A stretch of 64,000 nt of DNA from Cephalopachus bancanus (lineage: Eukaryota > Chordata > Mammalia > Primates > Tarsiidae): NCBI GenBank assembly GCA_027257055.1, contig JAPVLO010000138.1, positions 248,001 through 312,000 of the forward strand, given 5' to 3'. This document shows positions 1-14,680 of the stretch, piece by piece. Within the stretch, counting starts at the first letter, position 1, and every line of letters starts with the position of its first letter. A program made the translations under genes and the position numbers. A model generated the notes under the pieces. The model ran no database searches. It was given only the letters and a program-made list of their open reading frames with translations, and was not told where the DNA came from.

Positions 1-323
1 GCTCTGCTAATGAGAAATCTCGGTATGTCAGAAGCCATCAGGCTGAAGACTGACTGAATGACATAGAACTTGTCGTTAATTTGGATAACAAAATGAACCT
101 TTGGGTCTTTATGCCTTCAGACCTTTCATCTGTGTATTTGAGATATAAAAACGTACGTATAGAACTACATTCACATACCTCTGTGCCCCAGATGAGAACT
201 GCTATGTGTTAAAACATAGACTATAAAAATTTGTAAGCGGTTGCCTCTGTATATTCAATCATTTCACTTAGTTTTTATGGCAATTTGTACTCACATAGTA
301 GCCGAGAAATCAATTTTTAAAAA
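1..323. other. Intergenic, nothing recognised
   Basis: AT-rich sequence with no long open frame, no repeat I can name and no splice-bounded coding segment. Function unknown. Confidence 0.5.
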
Positions 324-590
324 AAGCTTTATTGAGATATAATTCACATATAAAATTCACCCAATTGAAGTGTACAATCCTTGGGTTTTTAGCCTGTCCA
401 CAGAGTTGTGCAACATCAGCACAAACCATTTTAGAACAATTTTATCCCCCCAAAAGAAACCTCATAACCATTTCTAGTCATTCCTCATTTTCCTTCCCTG
501 TCCTCCGTCCCTATCCCCTGGCCCCAGGCGATTTCTTGTCTACTTTCTGTTTCTATATATTTTTTAAATGTCCAGAATAGAAATCATTTT
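324..590. mobile_element. L1M-type LINE 3' region fragment
   Basis: It begins with the phrase 'gctttattgagatataattc' and continues through the 'ttcaccc', 'agagttgtgcaa' and 'ccccaaaagaaacc' stretches typical of old mammalian L1M (L1ME-like) 3' ends. Orientation was not settled. The 82-residue frame here is incidental. Confidence 0.6.
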
Positions 591-759
591 TACACGTGGT
601 CAAAAACTTTGGTATCAGTCACAGTACTTAAAACTATACCAGTAGCTACATGTATTATACTGGGTGCAACCACTTTGAACACCTCTTGTCATTGAAGAAG
701 TCAAAAATGTGACTCATATTTATCTTTTGTTATCAGTATATATTGAGCATTGCAATTTT

Positions 760-1050
760 TTTTTCTTTTTTTGAGTTGGAGTCTCACTCTGTCGCCCAGA
801 CTGGAGTGCAGTGGCCGCTCCCGGCCACCGCAGCCTCGCCTGCTGGGCTCTGGCGATCCTTCTGCCTCAGCCTTCTGAGTAGCCGGAATTACAGGCGCGC
901 GCTACCACGCCCAGCTGATTTTTTATTTATTTATTGTAGAGATGAGGTCTCGCTGCCCAGGCGGGTCTCGAACCCGCGGTCTCAGGCAATCCACTCACCT
1001 CAGCCTCCCAAAGGCGTGGGATTACAGGCTGAGCCACCGAGCCTGGCTTT
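760..1050 (-). mobile_element. Alu, GC-rich lineage-specific subfamily, antisense
   Basis: Complete antisense dimer. A T-run (about 756-772) is the tail, followed by right arm, T-rich linker and left arm ending 'gagccaccgagcctggc'. An 11-bp TSD, attgcaatttt, lies at 749-759 and 1054-1064. It shares the subfamily's derived B-box stem and the right-arm hairpin gtggccg/cggccac. The 107-residue open frame is antisense Alu and not a gene. Confidence 0.93.
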
Positions 1051-1064
1051 GAGATTGCAATTTT

Positions 1065-4000
1065 AATGCAGTTTTTTCATTTCATAAAATGTGTATGCAT
1101 CTTTGTGGCACCCTCTGTATTTCCTGAAACTGCTACTGTGAAATAGATTCAAGATTCATTTTGTCCTTACAATTTTTGCTCTTTCCGAGCATCTTTATAC
1201 ACATTTCATGTGCAGTTTTGGAATGGCTATGTGCAGGTGAGCTGGGTTATGATGAAACCAAAAGCAACTTGCTGTGTTTAGTTATTTCTTGGTTGTGTTT
1301 TTCAAGGTTTTGAAGAAATAAAGTTTTAGACAACATCGAGTTATATTTTGGATTTTTTTCCTTCAAGAAGAGAAGCGTTATTGGAAATATTGAGAGACGT
1401 CTGGGTATATCTACCCTCCTATTTGGAACCATTTTAAACTCTGTCCCTTTACTCCTTTCAACTGTCAGGCATTGATCTTATTTTGAAAATCATTCATACC
1501 TAAACAGAAATCCAGTAGCAGAAGGTTTGGGTTCTTTAAATTCTGGTATTTAAAGGCAAAGTTTCCTCCAGTTCCTGATAGAGAATGTGTTAGGCAGACA
1601 TCTCCCGAGATGCTGAGTGCAGTCAGGCATGCCTTGATTTGTGTAGGCAAATCTCTGTAATTGCTGTGTTTCCTGTAGAATGAGAATGCGTCCCAAATGA
1701 ATAGACATATTAGGATTTGCCCTTAGTTGGGATTTATCTTTCACATGTATAAACATGATGCTATTTATATATTATCATTTTGTAGAATGGTAAATTCCAC
1801 ATTCAGTATTTCCATTTTTAAATTACAAATTTATTTTCAAACTTCCTAAGAATATGTGAGATTTTTTCAACAAAATATTTTTTTATAGAAACAGTTAAGT
1901 AATTTCTTGACTATAAAATGTATTATTTAATATAGAAACAATATATAAATATGAAAAATATGAATACATGTATATATAAGATTTATATTGATCTGGAACA
2001 TCACATGGAATGGAACATATTTAGAAGTACCCTAAAATTTACAGTTCAATAGCTACATGATAAAGAATATGTAAGGGGATTTTGAACTTTTTTTGTATTC
2101 AATATAATTAGTGGTAACCATCATGAGCTATCTCTTTAATTTCATAAGTTTCTTGTTAACTCATCTAATCAGATCTCTTGAATTACATTTACCTTTGCAT
2201 GTAAGAAAAGCAGGTGATGAACAGACAGATGATAAAGTACTCCATCCCTTCTGTGAGATGATACAGCTTCCATACAGTTTAGAAAGCAAAGCTACCCTTC
2301 TTCTCTAAATACAGTCAAATATATTCACAGTTCTTTAATGAGGAATACTTAAATCAATGGTCTAAGAGCATTTTAAGAACTTAAAATGCACTTATCGGAA
2401 GTCCCAAGCATTTTAAAAATTCTTCCCAATGTTATTTTGCTTTAGGCTTCACTGAATACATCTGCAAGAGGGAAATAAATGCTTTTTCATATTGATGTAA
2501 TATGTGCTCAAGGGTGGACAGTTTTAATATGTGTTTCTTCATAGTGACATATACTTGTGATAGTTAAAAATATCTAAATATTTAAGGATCCCTTTGCTTT
2601 GGTACATCTTAGGAAATGAGTAACTGTGATGTGTGATGTATGTGTGTGATAAATATTATCCCTGAAGATACAGAGTTTAAATCCACTTAGGAAGTTACAA
2701 TTTAAAAACAAATGCATGCAACGGTCTGTAAAATGCCCAAGTTTCATTTAAAACTATTTTTTTCAGAAAGCAAGTGATACAGTATTTGCCTTTTAGGAAA
2801 ATTGAATTACTAACCAGTAATTATAGTTCTCCAAACGTAATATTCTCAGTGGGTTTGTATCAACTATCTTGGGGCATTTTGGCATATGAGATAGAGTAAT
2901 GTAGCTACATTGTAAAATAAAGAAAATTAAGTTCTGATAGATTATATCTTAAATGTGTCTAGTATCTTTCTATAAAGCCACTTTTAAATTTTTCCTTTAT
3001 GAACATCTTGTGAAGTAAATGTAAAGATGTAATTTTTTAAAGCACAGGAAGTTTAAAATACAAACTCAAGATCATAATGTCACTTACAAAACTGGGAATA
3101 AGATCACTGCCTGAGATTGAGTATAGCCTCACTTTATTATGTTGAGTCTGCTTTTGCAGTTGCTAAATTATGTAGCAAAACAACATAGATGGGATCAGCA
3201 GTCAGTAGGCACTGCTGCGGTGGCGGACACATAAAAACACAAAGGGTACCTGGCCCTATACTGGGAGGAGTGAGGGCCAGGTGGAAGCTCTAACTTCACC
3301 TATGTGCAGCCTACTTGTGAGGTTAATCCTTACTTATACCCCACATGTCCATAATACAATAATGTTTTTTTTTTAAAAAAGAAGATTTAAGCAGCCCTCA
3401 TCTCCACTAATCCATGTGTTATAATTTTTTTGAATCTTTAGCTCAGGATAGCATGATATTTATTAAGTTGTAGATTACTTATCAAAATATGTATTTGAAA
3501 ATTTGGATATGACATTGAAATTCAGCTATTTTATAATGAGATTTTACAGAACATTGTATATGAGAATTGAGTTTCCAGAGTAAAAATGATAAGGCATACT
3601 AATTATATTTACAGTGACATGACCAATAAGACACGCTTTACCCTTTGAGACATCATGAGGAACAAAATACGTATTTCTATTGAATCAAATTTTCTTGTAG
3701 CATAATGTGGTTAAGGAAGGACTAATGTCTTCTGGGAAAATGGAAGACCATAATTATAATAAGTCCTCATATAATATTCATTTGGAAAATTTTAAAAGAA
3801 TATCTTAAATACTTAAATTCCTCTAATTTTAAAAAATGGGGTTACTGTTGCCATATCAGAAGAGACCCTTGTTTTCCTGTTTATATTGATAAGTTTAAAT
3901 ATTTTAGATGATATGTACTCACCCCTCAACCAGGAGGTAAGAACACTGAAGAATGCCACTGTTTTCGACCCCAGTATTCAAAAGTATATATTTTATTGCT

Positions 4001-4300
4001 GTTGAGTCACATACCTTATTTTCTTTAAGAAAGAGATATTGCGTGATAAGAATATTTTTTAAAGCCTTTGTCACTGTATCTGGGATTACACACTAACCTT
4101 TATTTGGACCTATATTTTAATGAGTTGATAGTTTCAAAGGATTCCAGGGTCAGGGTGACTCCCAGGCAAAACATTTGAAGCTGACATGGGAATTAAGTGG
4201 CATTTCCTTCAAGTCATAGATTCAGTGGAACAAGGTGGTATTATTTTAAATGAATATGTCCAACTCTAATTTCCATTTACAAGTTGAGAAATATAACGTA
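1065..4300. other. AT-rich intergenic stretch
   Basis: About 3.2 kb with no gene and no repeat I can name with confidence. A short GC-richer patch (about 3195-3310) stands out from the A/T-rich surroundings but has no recognisable motif. Confidence 0.4.
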
Positions 4301-4358
4301 TCAGCAAAGATGATGATTATTTTTGTGGTATTTTAATCTTATTTTTAAAATACACTCA

Positions 4359-4648
4359 GCTGGGCTCAGTGGCTCAGCCTGTAATCCCGCGCCTTTGGGA
4401 GGCTGAGGTGAGTGGATCACCTGAGCCCGCGGGTTCGAGACCCACCTGGGCAGCGAGACCTCATCTCTACAATAAATCAAAAAATCAGCCGGGCGTGGTA
4501 GCCTGTAATTCCGGCTACTCGGAAGGCTGAGGCGGAAGGATCGCTGGAGCCCAGCAGGTCGAGGCTGCGGTGGCCGGGAGCGGCCACTGCACTCCAGTCT
4601 GGGCGACAGAGTGAGACTCCAACTCAAAAAAAAAAACAAAACAAAACA
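4359..4648 (+). mobile_element. Alu, GC-rich lineage-specific subfamily
   Basis: Sense dimer from 'ctgggctcagtggctcag' to an A-rich tail of the form A12-CAAAACAAAAC. The B box ggttcgagacc and the right-arm hairpin gtggccg-ggag-cggccac are intact. One arm of the B-box stem carries a substitution. No clear TSD was seen. Confidence 0.92.
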
Positions 4649-4732
4649 CGAGAACCTGGATGTAAGATGTACAACTAATAACTTATAATGACTAGTTTTA
4701 TTAATATGGTATTTTAAGGTAATAATAAAAGC

Positions 4733-4910
4733 AGCTTACATGTGTGTGCCAAATGCTTTGTAAGCATTACTTCATTTTAGGCTTGCAAGAGCTTTGCATG
4801 GAGAGCTAAGTCTTCCTCCTAAACCAGGAGGAATGTAGAGCTGGAATTCAAACCCAAACTGGCTTAACTCTGAAACCAAAACCCTCAGCCAATATGCTGT
4901 ACTTTTTCAT
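4733..4910 (+). mobile_element. MIR SINE fragment
   Basis: The order 'gccaaatgctttgtaagcat', 'cttcattttaggc', 'gagctggaattcaaaccc' and 'ctggctt' follows the core and 3' part of mammalian MIR, sense strand. Diverged. Confidence 0.65.
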
Positions 4911-5051
4911 TGATTTTATTTGATAATTAAAAACTTTAGATTATTTTCCAATTTTAATTTCTATCCAGTACTTTTTAATACCTTTCTTTGAAAGAAATTT
5001 TCCCTTCTTATTACAAAAGTAGGGTAAATTAACTGTAAAATATACAAAGAG

Positions 5052-5204
5052 AAGGAAGGCCTGGCTCACACCTATAATCCAGCATTTTGAGAGGTTGAGA
5101 TGAGAGGATTGCTTAAACCCAGGAGTTCAAGATCAGCCTGAGCAGCATAGTTGTTTTTAAGGACCTCCTCTCCTTAAAAACAACAACAACAACAACAAAA
5201 AACA
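5052..5204 (+). mobile_element. Older Alu, left arm (5' part of split copy)
   Basis: The left monomer begins 'ggcctggctcacacctataa' and runs into a (CAA)n-like A-rich linker. The TSD tatacaaagag at 5041-5051 is repeated at 5670-5680, beyond the right arm at 5508-5669. This shows that both arms are one insertion later split by another Alu. Confidence 0.9.
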
Positions 5205-6580
<1,376 letters not shown>

Positions 6581-6593
6581 GTATTATAGAGTA

Positions 6594-6771
6594 GGCCATT
6601 CCTTGCTAGACTCTGGTGTGGCCACGTGCTCTTCGAGCTATGGCTGTCACCATGCTTCCTGGCTTTGGCCCCCTCCCCGACCTTGGGGAGGTGAATCTTC
6701 TCTCTCCCTTCTCTTTTTCTCTCTAATTTACCTTTAAAAAAACTTTTTTCTTTCTTAACCCTTAAAAAAAG
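6594..6771 (+). mobile_element. Unclassified retroposon, 178 bp
   Basis: A short GC- and CT-rich segment ends in two A-runs and is bounded by a perfect 13-bp direct repeat, gtattatagagta, at 6581-6593 and 6772-6784. TSD plus A-rich 3' end indicates L1-mediated retroposition of a small RNA. The body contains a CCCCTCCCCGACCTTGGGG patch and a pyrimidine-rich tail. I do not recognise the source. It could be a retrovirus LTR-derived transcript end or another polyadenylated RNA. Confidence 0.75.
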
Positions 6772-6784
6772 GTATTATAGAGTA

Positions 6785-9100
6785 ATTTTTATGTAGGCAA
6801 AAACAGTAACATGAAAAGTAAGCCACCTTTTCTCTTTCTTCATAAGGAATTATAAAATGATTTCCTTGAAAAAAAAAGTCTTAGTATTCATTTTTTAATG
6901 AAACTTATCAATAAAATTTTGAAATAATATTGCTTAAAAACATATGATGATTGTCAGTGTTTTGAGAAAACACAATGATAACCCTATGATATCACTATTC
7001 TATTGTGGAAACTGTTTTTGACAGACTATTCATTCATAGAAACTGTTGAGCAAATTATTTCTTTGCCACAGAGAAATCAAAAGATGTGTTTTGCCCTGTG
7101 TTGATAGTATGGTATTATTGTCACAAACTAAGAGCCCTCAATAAAAAAAAAAGGGCTACCATCTAACCACTGTCAGAAATAATAGCTGAAGATCAACTAC
7201 TTTAAAATTAAAATGACAACTTTTTTTCCAGCTCTCCTCTGCTATTTAATTGGCATCTATCCCACATCTCCATACATGGGTCAGATTATTTATTTACCTA
7301 GGAATGTATTTCGCAATCAATTTACCTTAGAGCTTTTAAAGTAAGTTGAGCTGCAGAAAATTAGTTGTGTTTTGGGTAAAATATGGTGTTTTAAAAAGTG
7401 AATTCACTGGTAGATTGGTAACATCTGCTTTTTACATTTTTGAAGGAAAATTCTTTATGCCCTTTCTCTGCAGTGCTGATCTTTGAGGCTTTTTATATTC
7501 ATGTGTCCTGATGTTGGACAAAGCTGACCCAGATGTGCACTCAGAGGAAAAAATATTCTTAGCTTAGACAGCTCTCCCTAAGCCCATTTACCTGAATAAT
7601 TTGGTTGTTCAGTCGAGACTCTTGGTTAAGTTCCTATATATATATATGAAACAGAGTTGAATTTTAATATTATGTCCAGCTTGGTAGACCCCAAATTATA
7701 TAAATCTACTGTTGTTTGATAGACAACAAGCACCATTCTACTCAAGTATCAAAGTCAAGAACTTTTGTTCAGTTAATTCTCTTCTCTAGAAGTCACATTT
7801 TTGTACCTGAAACAAACCTAAGGGCATTGGAGCAATGGCTTTAGATAATAAGCCTTGGTCTCTGAAACAACTGTTTTCATGTTTTGTAATTGACTTTCAT
7901 AAGTACATATTAATCATATTGAAAAAAGGTAACATTTTCTAAAGCTAATAATCTAAATTTATTTACAAATGTTAACATTCAAACAGAATTGTAGTTGTCG
8001 TCTTAACACTATTTTTGTGTCTGGCTTGCTTGAGTCTATATAGATGTGAAGCGAATTATAACCTAAAATTCTTGATTTGAAGTGTCACTATATTGTAGTA
8101 AAAAATTCACTTGACTTGAATATTCACTTGACTTGAATAGTCACTATAATGTGGTAAAAAATAAATTAACCAATATCATTGAAATATAAAATAAACAATT
8201 TTCAAGAGTGACTACTGGCTTCATGATAATTTATGTTAAAAGTATATTGTGATTTTTTTCCCACTCAAAGAAAAAAATTACTTTTCTTCATACATGTATC
8301 TTTCACGGTTCTTATTAATTAAAACAACTTGAGAAAATGAAAAATTATACTTAGCGATGTAATTATATATATCTTTATTCACATAGCCAGTAAATAATAG
8401 ATTTTCACATTTAAAGTGCTTTATATACACTAATTACGCCCTTTGACCTTCCACTGAAAGAAACAACCATTATAATTATTATTTTACAGGTAAGAGAGAG
8501 AAAGGTTTAACCACTGGCTTACTGATGTGTGATCTAAAGATGGCTCTCAGGTGAATTGTCTATATTTGCTTCCTATCTGTTCCTAGGCAACTTCATGCAA
8601 GTAACCATTCTTATCAGTAGATTTAAAATTTAAAAGTTCTGTATGTACAGTTTTTTTTTTTAATTTTAGAAAAAAATGCGATAACTCAACTAGAAGTAAT
8701 TTGCTTAATGAAATATCATTTCAAATAAAACAATTTGCATAGGGCAACCCCATGGTGTGATATAGACTCCCAAGCAGTAATTATGTATATACGTTATGTA
8801 TATATTATAATCAACTTATTTTTTTGACTTAAAAACTTCATAGTTTTTCTGAAATTGCATGCAAAAAGAGTATTTTAAAGCTAATATGGCGTAATAAACT
8901 CGAATTTTAAACTAGCAATGGCTATCTCCTACTTTCTTGCTCAATTTAAATAAATCTAAATAAAAGCTGAAGTTAAACGCATTATCCTAATAAATGAGTC
9001 TCACATTACTGTGCTATTAAGTCATTATTTTTGTACTGAAGTTGCAGAGCATTGCCTACTGTCAAAAAAAATTAGGTTACCTGGGGATGAATATTCTCTA
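6785..9100. other. AT-rich intergenic with small repeats
   Basis: No gene. At 8084-8162 the unit gtcactata(t/a)tgt(a/g)gtaaaaaat (8084-8106, 8140-8162) flanks two tandem copies of ttcacttgacttgaata. A MIR-like piece at about 8410-8515 includes 'ttacaggtaagagagagaaa'. The rest is unrecognised. Confidence 0.45.
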
Positions 9101-9129
9101 ATGGTAAGATCACCAGATTGCAGTCATGG

Positions 9130-9721
9130 GTGAACCCCAGTTTCTATTCTTGGAACCCTCGGATAATGCCCAGCCTAAGCTTCGGCAAGTCTTTTTAGCT
9201 GTCCTCACTTTTGTTTGCTCAGTTGTAAAAAAGAGAGTCGAATTCAATTCAACACGCATTTTTGATCTCTTACTAGCAAAGAAATATGGAAGCAATATAA
9301 GGACACAAGAACTAATACAAAGGAGTAAATCCTCCTTGAGAGAAGAAGAGCTTAATGGAAAAGGCATTATAAAAATCATTATTCTAAAAAAATGCACGGG
9401 CTTTCCGGAATGTAAAGCGGGCTCATGACTTTCAGATGGTGAGGTCACATCTCATTTGCCCAAATGCCTCCTCCTCAGAGGGGAGAGAGCACGGGCAAAG
9501 GCCCAGAACCCGACGAGTGTAAGGCATGCGGGGTGGTGGCAGGGGTCTGTGGAGTGCGGAAAGGGATTCTGGAACCAACCTGTGGGAGTCTTCGAAGGCC
9601 AGGCTCCAGAGTTTCTGTTTTTGTTCTCTAAGCAGTGGTGGACTTTGAATGTTTCCATGGGTGAACCCAGGTGGTCGTCCGCTCTGGGGTTGCTGTCATT
9701 GCAGACGCTGTTAAGGCTGTT
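9130..9721 (+). mobile_element. L2-like LINE remnant (tentative)
   Basis: Moderately GC-rich sequence with L2-like wording ('ttcaacacgcatttttgat', 'ggaagcaatataaggacac', 'ggcaaaggcccagaacc'). Open frames of 100-112 residues occur on both strands but overlap each other, lack domains and cross the retrocopy boundary at 9722, so they are treated as chance. A conserved non-coding block is the alternative. Confidence 0.35.
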
Positions 9722-9736
9722 GAAATTGGTGGCTCA

Positions 9737-10279
9737 AGATCACCTGAGGATTAGGAGAGTGGTTCAAGGACAGCAGGAGTGCCTCTGAAAACCTGGAGAG
9801 GGCATTGTGAAGGGGCATTCCATCTGTGAATACGAGGACATTGGACTGTTACAGGCTAGGACTCTGAGAATAAAAGATTGTGACAATTATGGTTTAAAAC
9901 AATTCAAAGCTCTCATCCTAAATGTTATCACTTTCCCTTCCATCCAAATATTGCAGTTGTCTGCCCCTTCCTCTAAAAACCTGTAAAAGAACAAACTTTA
10001 AGTTCCAAAATGTTATCTAAAATGTCAACAACAACATGACCAGGAGACTTTGTGTCACATCAGGGGTCACGTATCAAAAATCATGAATGTAATGTTAAAA
10101 CTGCACGTAGGCATCACACTCAGGGTGGGTGAAGGGTTGTAAATTCTGGGTATAAATATTGGAAAATGTTTGTGTTGCTTTGAGTAGGTTTTTTGGCAGT
10201 GATGCCAACCAATCTCCCTATAGAAATTAAACACTCCCTTTTCTCTCAAAAAAAAAAAAAAAAGAAAGAAAGAAAGAAA
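9737..10279 (+). pseudogene. Processed retrocopy (3' end of an unidentified mRNA)
   Basis: A 15-bp perfect TSD, gaaattggtggctca, lies at 9722-9736 and 10280-10294. The insert ends with an attaaa polyadenylation signal at about 10226, roughly 20 bases ahead of a long A-run (from about 10247) that has expanded into (AAAG)n. These are all the marks of L1-mediated retroposition. The body resembles no repeat I know and has no long frame, so it is probably a 5'-truncated copy of a 3' untranslated region. The source gene was not identified. The start of the TSD (TT/GAAA) is close to the L1 endonuclease preference TT/AAAA. Confidence 0.85.
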
Positions 10280-10395
10280 GAAATTGGTGGCTCAGTGTAT
10301 GATAATGTGAAAGATTTGTTAGTTTACAATGAGAGGCCTAGACTGGGCCAATGGCACAGAGAGATTAAAGACCGAACAGAATACGCACACACATA

Positions 10396-10396
<1 letters not shown>

Positions 10397-10429
<33 letters not shown>

Positions 10430-10439
10430 TGTGTGTGTG
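10397..10439. repeat. (CA)n-(TG)n symmetric microsatellite
   Basis: An uninterrupted CA run meets a TG run at an ACGT centre near 10427. The tract is therefore self-complementary and consists of alternating purine-pyrimidine steps. Confidence 0.95.
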
Positions 10440-10599
10440 CATGCACGGAGTACCAAAAATTGTGTACACATTATAAGAGCTGTTATCTTTGTATCACCAT
10501 TGAAGGTGAATTAAATTATGGTAGCAGTGCGTTATGTAGAATGACATTCACTCACCCATGCTTCTGCCATTCTCGTTGACCAGCCTGTCAACAGGGTGA

Positions 10600-11093
10600 T
10601 GCTAGCATTCTTTTGATTATTTGATGAACACCATTTTTGAGTGAACGTCATACTTAAAATGTGTATCTCTCCAACCTCTGAAATGGTATGTCTATATTTG
10701 CACAAAAATACAGGTATCTATCGATAGAGGTATGAGAATTGACACATTCCAAGATGGATGTGAAGTAGGTAGGAGACAATATTACTGCACAATTTATATG
10801 TAGGACTTCTAAGACTGTTTTGCTAATCCATTCAAAACTTCTCAAAATAGAGGTTTTCATGTGGTTGGAAATTATGAATAACACTTCTGCTCATTCATGT
10901 AACAATATGGGGTATTTTTTTTTTTGCAGCCTTTTTTTCTAATATAAGCGTTATGAACTTATTCATTTCAATGTTTCTGCTAAAGATTCTCAAGTTTTAT
11001 CTTGATCAAAGGTAATATTTTTCTCTGACATTATTAGGATGTTGCCTTTATGTTTTTATTGAATGAGTAACACTTTGATAAATTTTCAGACTA
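10600..11093. other. AT-rich intergenic
   Basis: No gene or confidently named repeat. Short T-runs only. Confidence 0.4.
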
Positions 11094-11130
11094 TTATGTG
11101 TGTATCTATGTATATATGTATATATGTGTA

Positions 11131-11171
<41 letters not shown>
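11094..11171 (+). repeat. (TATG)n/(TG)n microsatellite
   Basis: Mixed TATG/TATA steps pass into a pure TG run ending at 11169. Confidence 0.95.
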
Positions 11172-11172
<1 letters not shown>

Positions 11173-11509
11173 GGCTTTACACAAATTATAGAAAATAATA
11201 TGAAGCCATTTTAAAGAGTAAATACTTTTATTTTATTTAAAGAAAATCCATCGAAGCATGAGAGAATGAGGCATTTGAGCCCTCTAGTAATATGAATGAT
11301 TCAACTTTTAAGGCTGTAGCTACAGGCAAAATCTGTTCTTAAAAATGATTTCCTTCCAAATAATGCTGGATTCTTTTGTATGTAATACTCATACCTACAT
11401 ATCTTAACTGTGTTGCTGTTAGTCATCGTTTTGTTTATATCTGACTTGGACTGTTTGGTCCCCAGGGTACAAACTCTGTCTTTTTATATTCCACACAATA
11501 CTTAAGAAA

Positions 11510-11825
11510 GCTTCGAATCAGAGAAACACAGGCATTTTCAGGGACTCATGAGATCATCTGTTCTAACCTCCTTGCCAAAAGAATAACCTTTTTTGATACC
11601 CTTGGCTTCTGATTCTGTATCTGATCCTTGAAAATGCACAGTGAGCTCACTCCTTTCCAAAACACCCCATCTCATGGCTGGGCAGGTCTCAGGATTAGAA
11701 AGTTCATTAAATTGAGCTGGAAGTTGCCTCATTTCAACTCCTAAACACCAGCTCTTTGCTTTCTTGAGAAACATAGGCGTCTAATCCTTCTTTCACAAAT
11801 ACTTGAGAATGGCTGCTGTGCCCTG
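11510..11825 (-). mobile_element. CR1/L3-type LINE remnant
   Basis: The sense strand reads, in order, 'gagatcatctgttctaacct', 'gagctcactcctttcc', 'gcaggtct', 'ttgagctggaagttgc' and 'gtctaatccttctttcac'. This matches the reverse complement of the CR1/L3 LINE 3' region. It is ancient and diverged. The 78-residue antisense frame is part of this remnant. Confidence 0.75.
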
Positions 11826-12485
11826 TATGTAAGCATAAAGTACATAAGAATGGGATAAACTGTCAGGTTTGTTGTTTGTGGTTTTTTGCTTATTTATTTA
11901 TTTGCTTTTTAGTTAAAAATCCTCAGAGAGTTGAGACTTACTGTTTGTTGGAGGTATTGTTTATTGATTCCCACTGTGTTAATATGAACTGACTTCCACG
12001 GAAGGACATTTCTGCTGAAGTTTCTTATTACCAGCTAACTTGCTTTTTAATTAAGTTTTATTTAAAAATAAAAAAAATTGAAGTAAAGGCATGAGGATGA
12101 ACCTAAAGGAAATAAATAGCTAAATTTAGTTGAACTAATATTCAGTGTTTTGCCTTTTAATAATCTTTCCTTAATATAATAATTAAAATTTACTATAGAA
12201 ATTTGTCCACACTTCTAAGCTTATTAAATTGTAATATTGACATTATGAGACTTGGAGAAGTATTTCCCAGTCGTTGTTGATTGTGTCAGAATGCGTTGAA
12301 GAGGCAGGGGAGGTTGGAGGATTGACTTACTAGACGATGACTTATCGGGCTCAGGGAGTAGGGACTCTGTGACATCATTTATGTCGCAGATATTTGTTTA
12401 CTTTGTGATTCTGAACTCAAGAGACTGTTGCTTTCCTCAGCAGCAGAAACAGCAAAAATATGACCAGCAACCTGGTTTTTTTTAA
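11826..12485. other. AT-rich intergenic
   Basis: No gene or named repeat recognised. Confidence 0.4.
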
Positions 12486-13300
12486 GAGTGAGCAGAGGAC
12501 TCGAAGAGACTGTTCTCTAAAGAAGACATACAAATGGCCAACAAGCACAAGAGAAGCTGCTCAAATCGTTAGCCATTAGAGAAATGTGAAACAAAACCAC
12601 ATGAGATAGCATGTCACATTCATTTGAATGACTACTATAAAAACAAAACAAAGAAACAAAACCCAGAAAATAACAAGTATCTATGAGGATGTGGAGACAC
12701 TGAAACGCTTGTGCGTTGCTGGTGGGAGCGGAAAACGGTGCAGCTACCCCTGGAGGGTGGTACGGTGGAATCTCAAAAACTTCAGCATATGAATAGAATT
12801 ATCATAGAATTCAGAAATTCCATGTTGGGGTCTGTAGCCAAAAGAAGTGAAAACAGGGACTTGAACAGATATTTGTAACCCATTTTTCCCGATAGCGAAA
12901 GATGGAAGTTACCCAAGTGCCCACTGTCACATGAATGAATAAATAAAATGCGGTATATAAATCCAATGAAACATTATTCTGTGTTTTCCAGAACGAAGGC
13001 AATTCTGACACATGCTCCAGATTGAGGAATCTGGATGACATTATCCTAAGTGGAATAAGCCAGTGACAAAGGATGAAGATTGTGTGATTCCTCTTATATG
13101 AGGTTCCTAGCATATTCAAGTACAGAGGGAAGTAGAATGATGGTTGCCAAGGGCCTGGGGGAATAGTGTTTAGGGGGTAAAGGATTTCAGTTTGAGATGG
13201 CGAAAATCTTCTGGAAAGGAATGGTAAAGACAGTGCCACAGATTGGTTAACAAGGTAAATTTAATGATACGTTCTATTTTATGGCAATAAAAAGAGAGAA
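12486..13300 (+). mobile_element. L1M LINE 3' end (ORF2 tail and 3' UTR)
   Basis: It begins within the ORF2 C-terminal coding region ('aagacatacaaatggccaac', 'atgaggatgtggagacactg', 'gttgctggtgggag') and proceeds through 'cctaagtggaataagccag' into the 'ggttgccaagggcctgggg' 3' UTR. Many stops and indels. The 142-residue antisense frame is a chance reading of it. An old, inactive sense copy. Confidence 0.88.
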
Positions 13301-14670
<1,370 letters not shown>

Positions 14671-14680
14671 TGACTCTCTT

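Noticed and set aside
743..1066. 107-residue sense frame
   Set aside because: It is the antisense reading of an Alu with its TSD at 749-759 and 1054-1064. The same frame recurs at 25154, 48391, 58027 and 62689 over other Alus.
9110..9788. Overlapping frames of 100-112 residues on both strands
   Set aside because: They have no domains, overlap each other, and the downstream one crosses the retrocopy boundary at 9722.
12811..13239. 142-residue antisense frame
   Set aside because: It lies wholly in an L1M 3' end on the opposite strand, with no domain.
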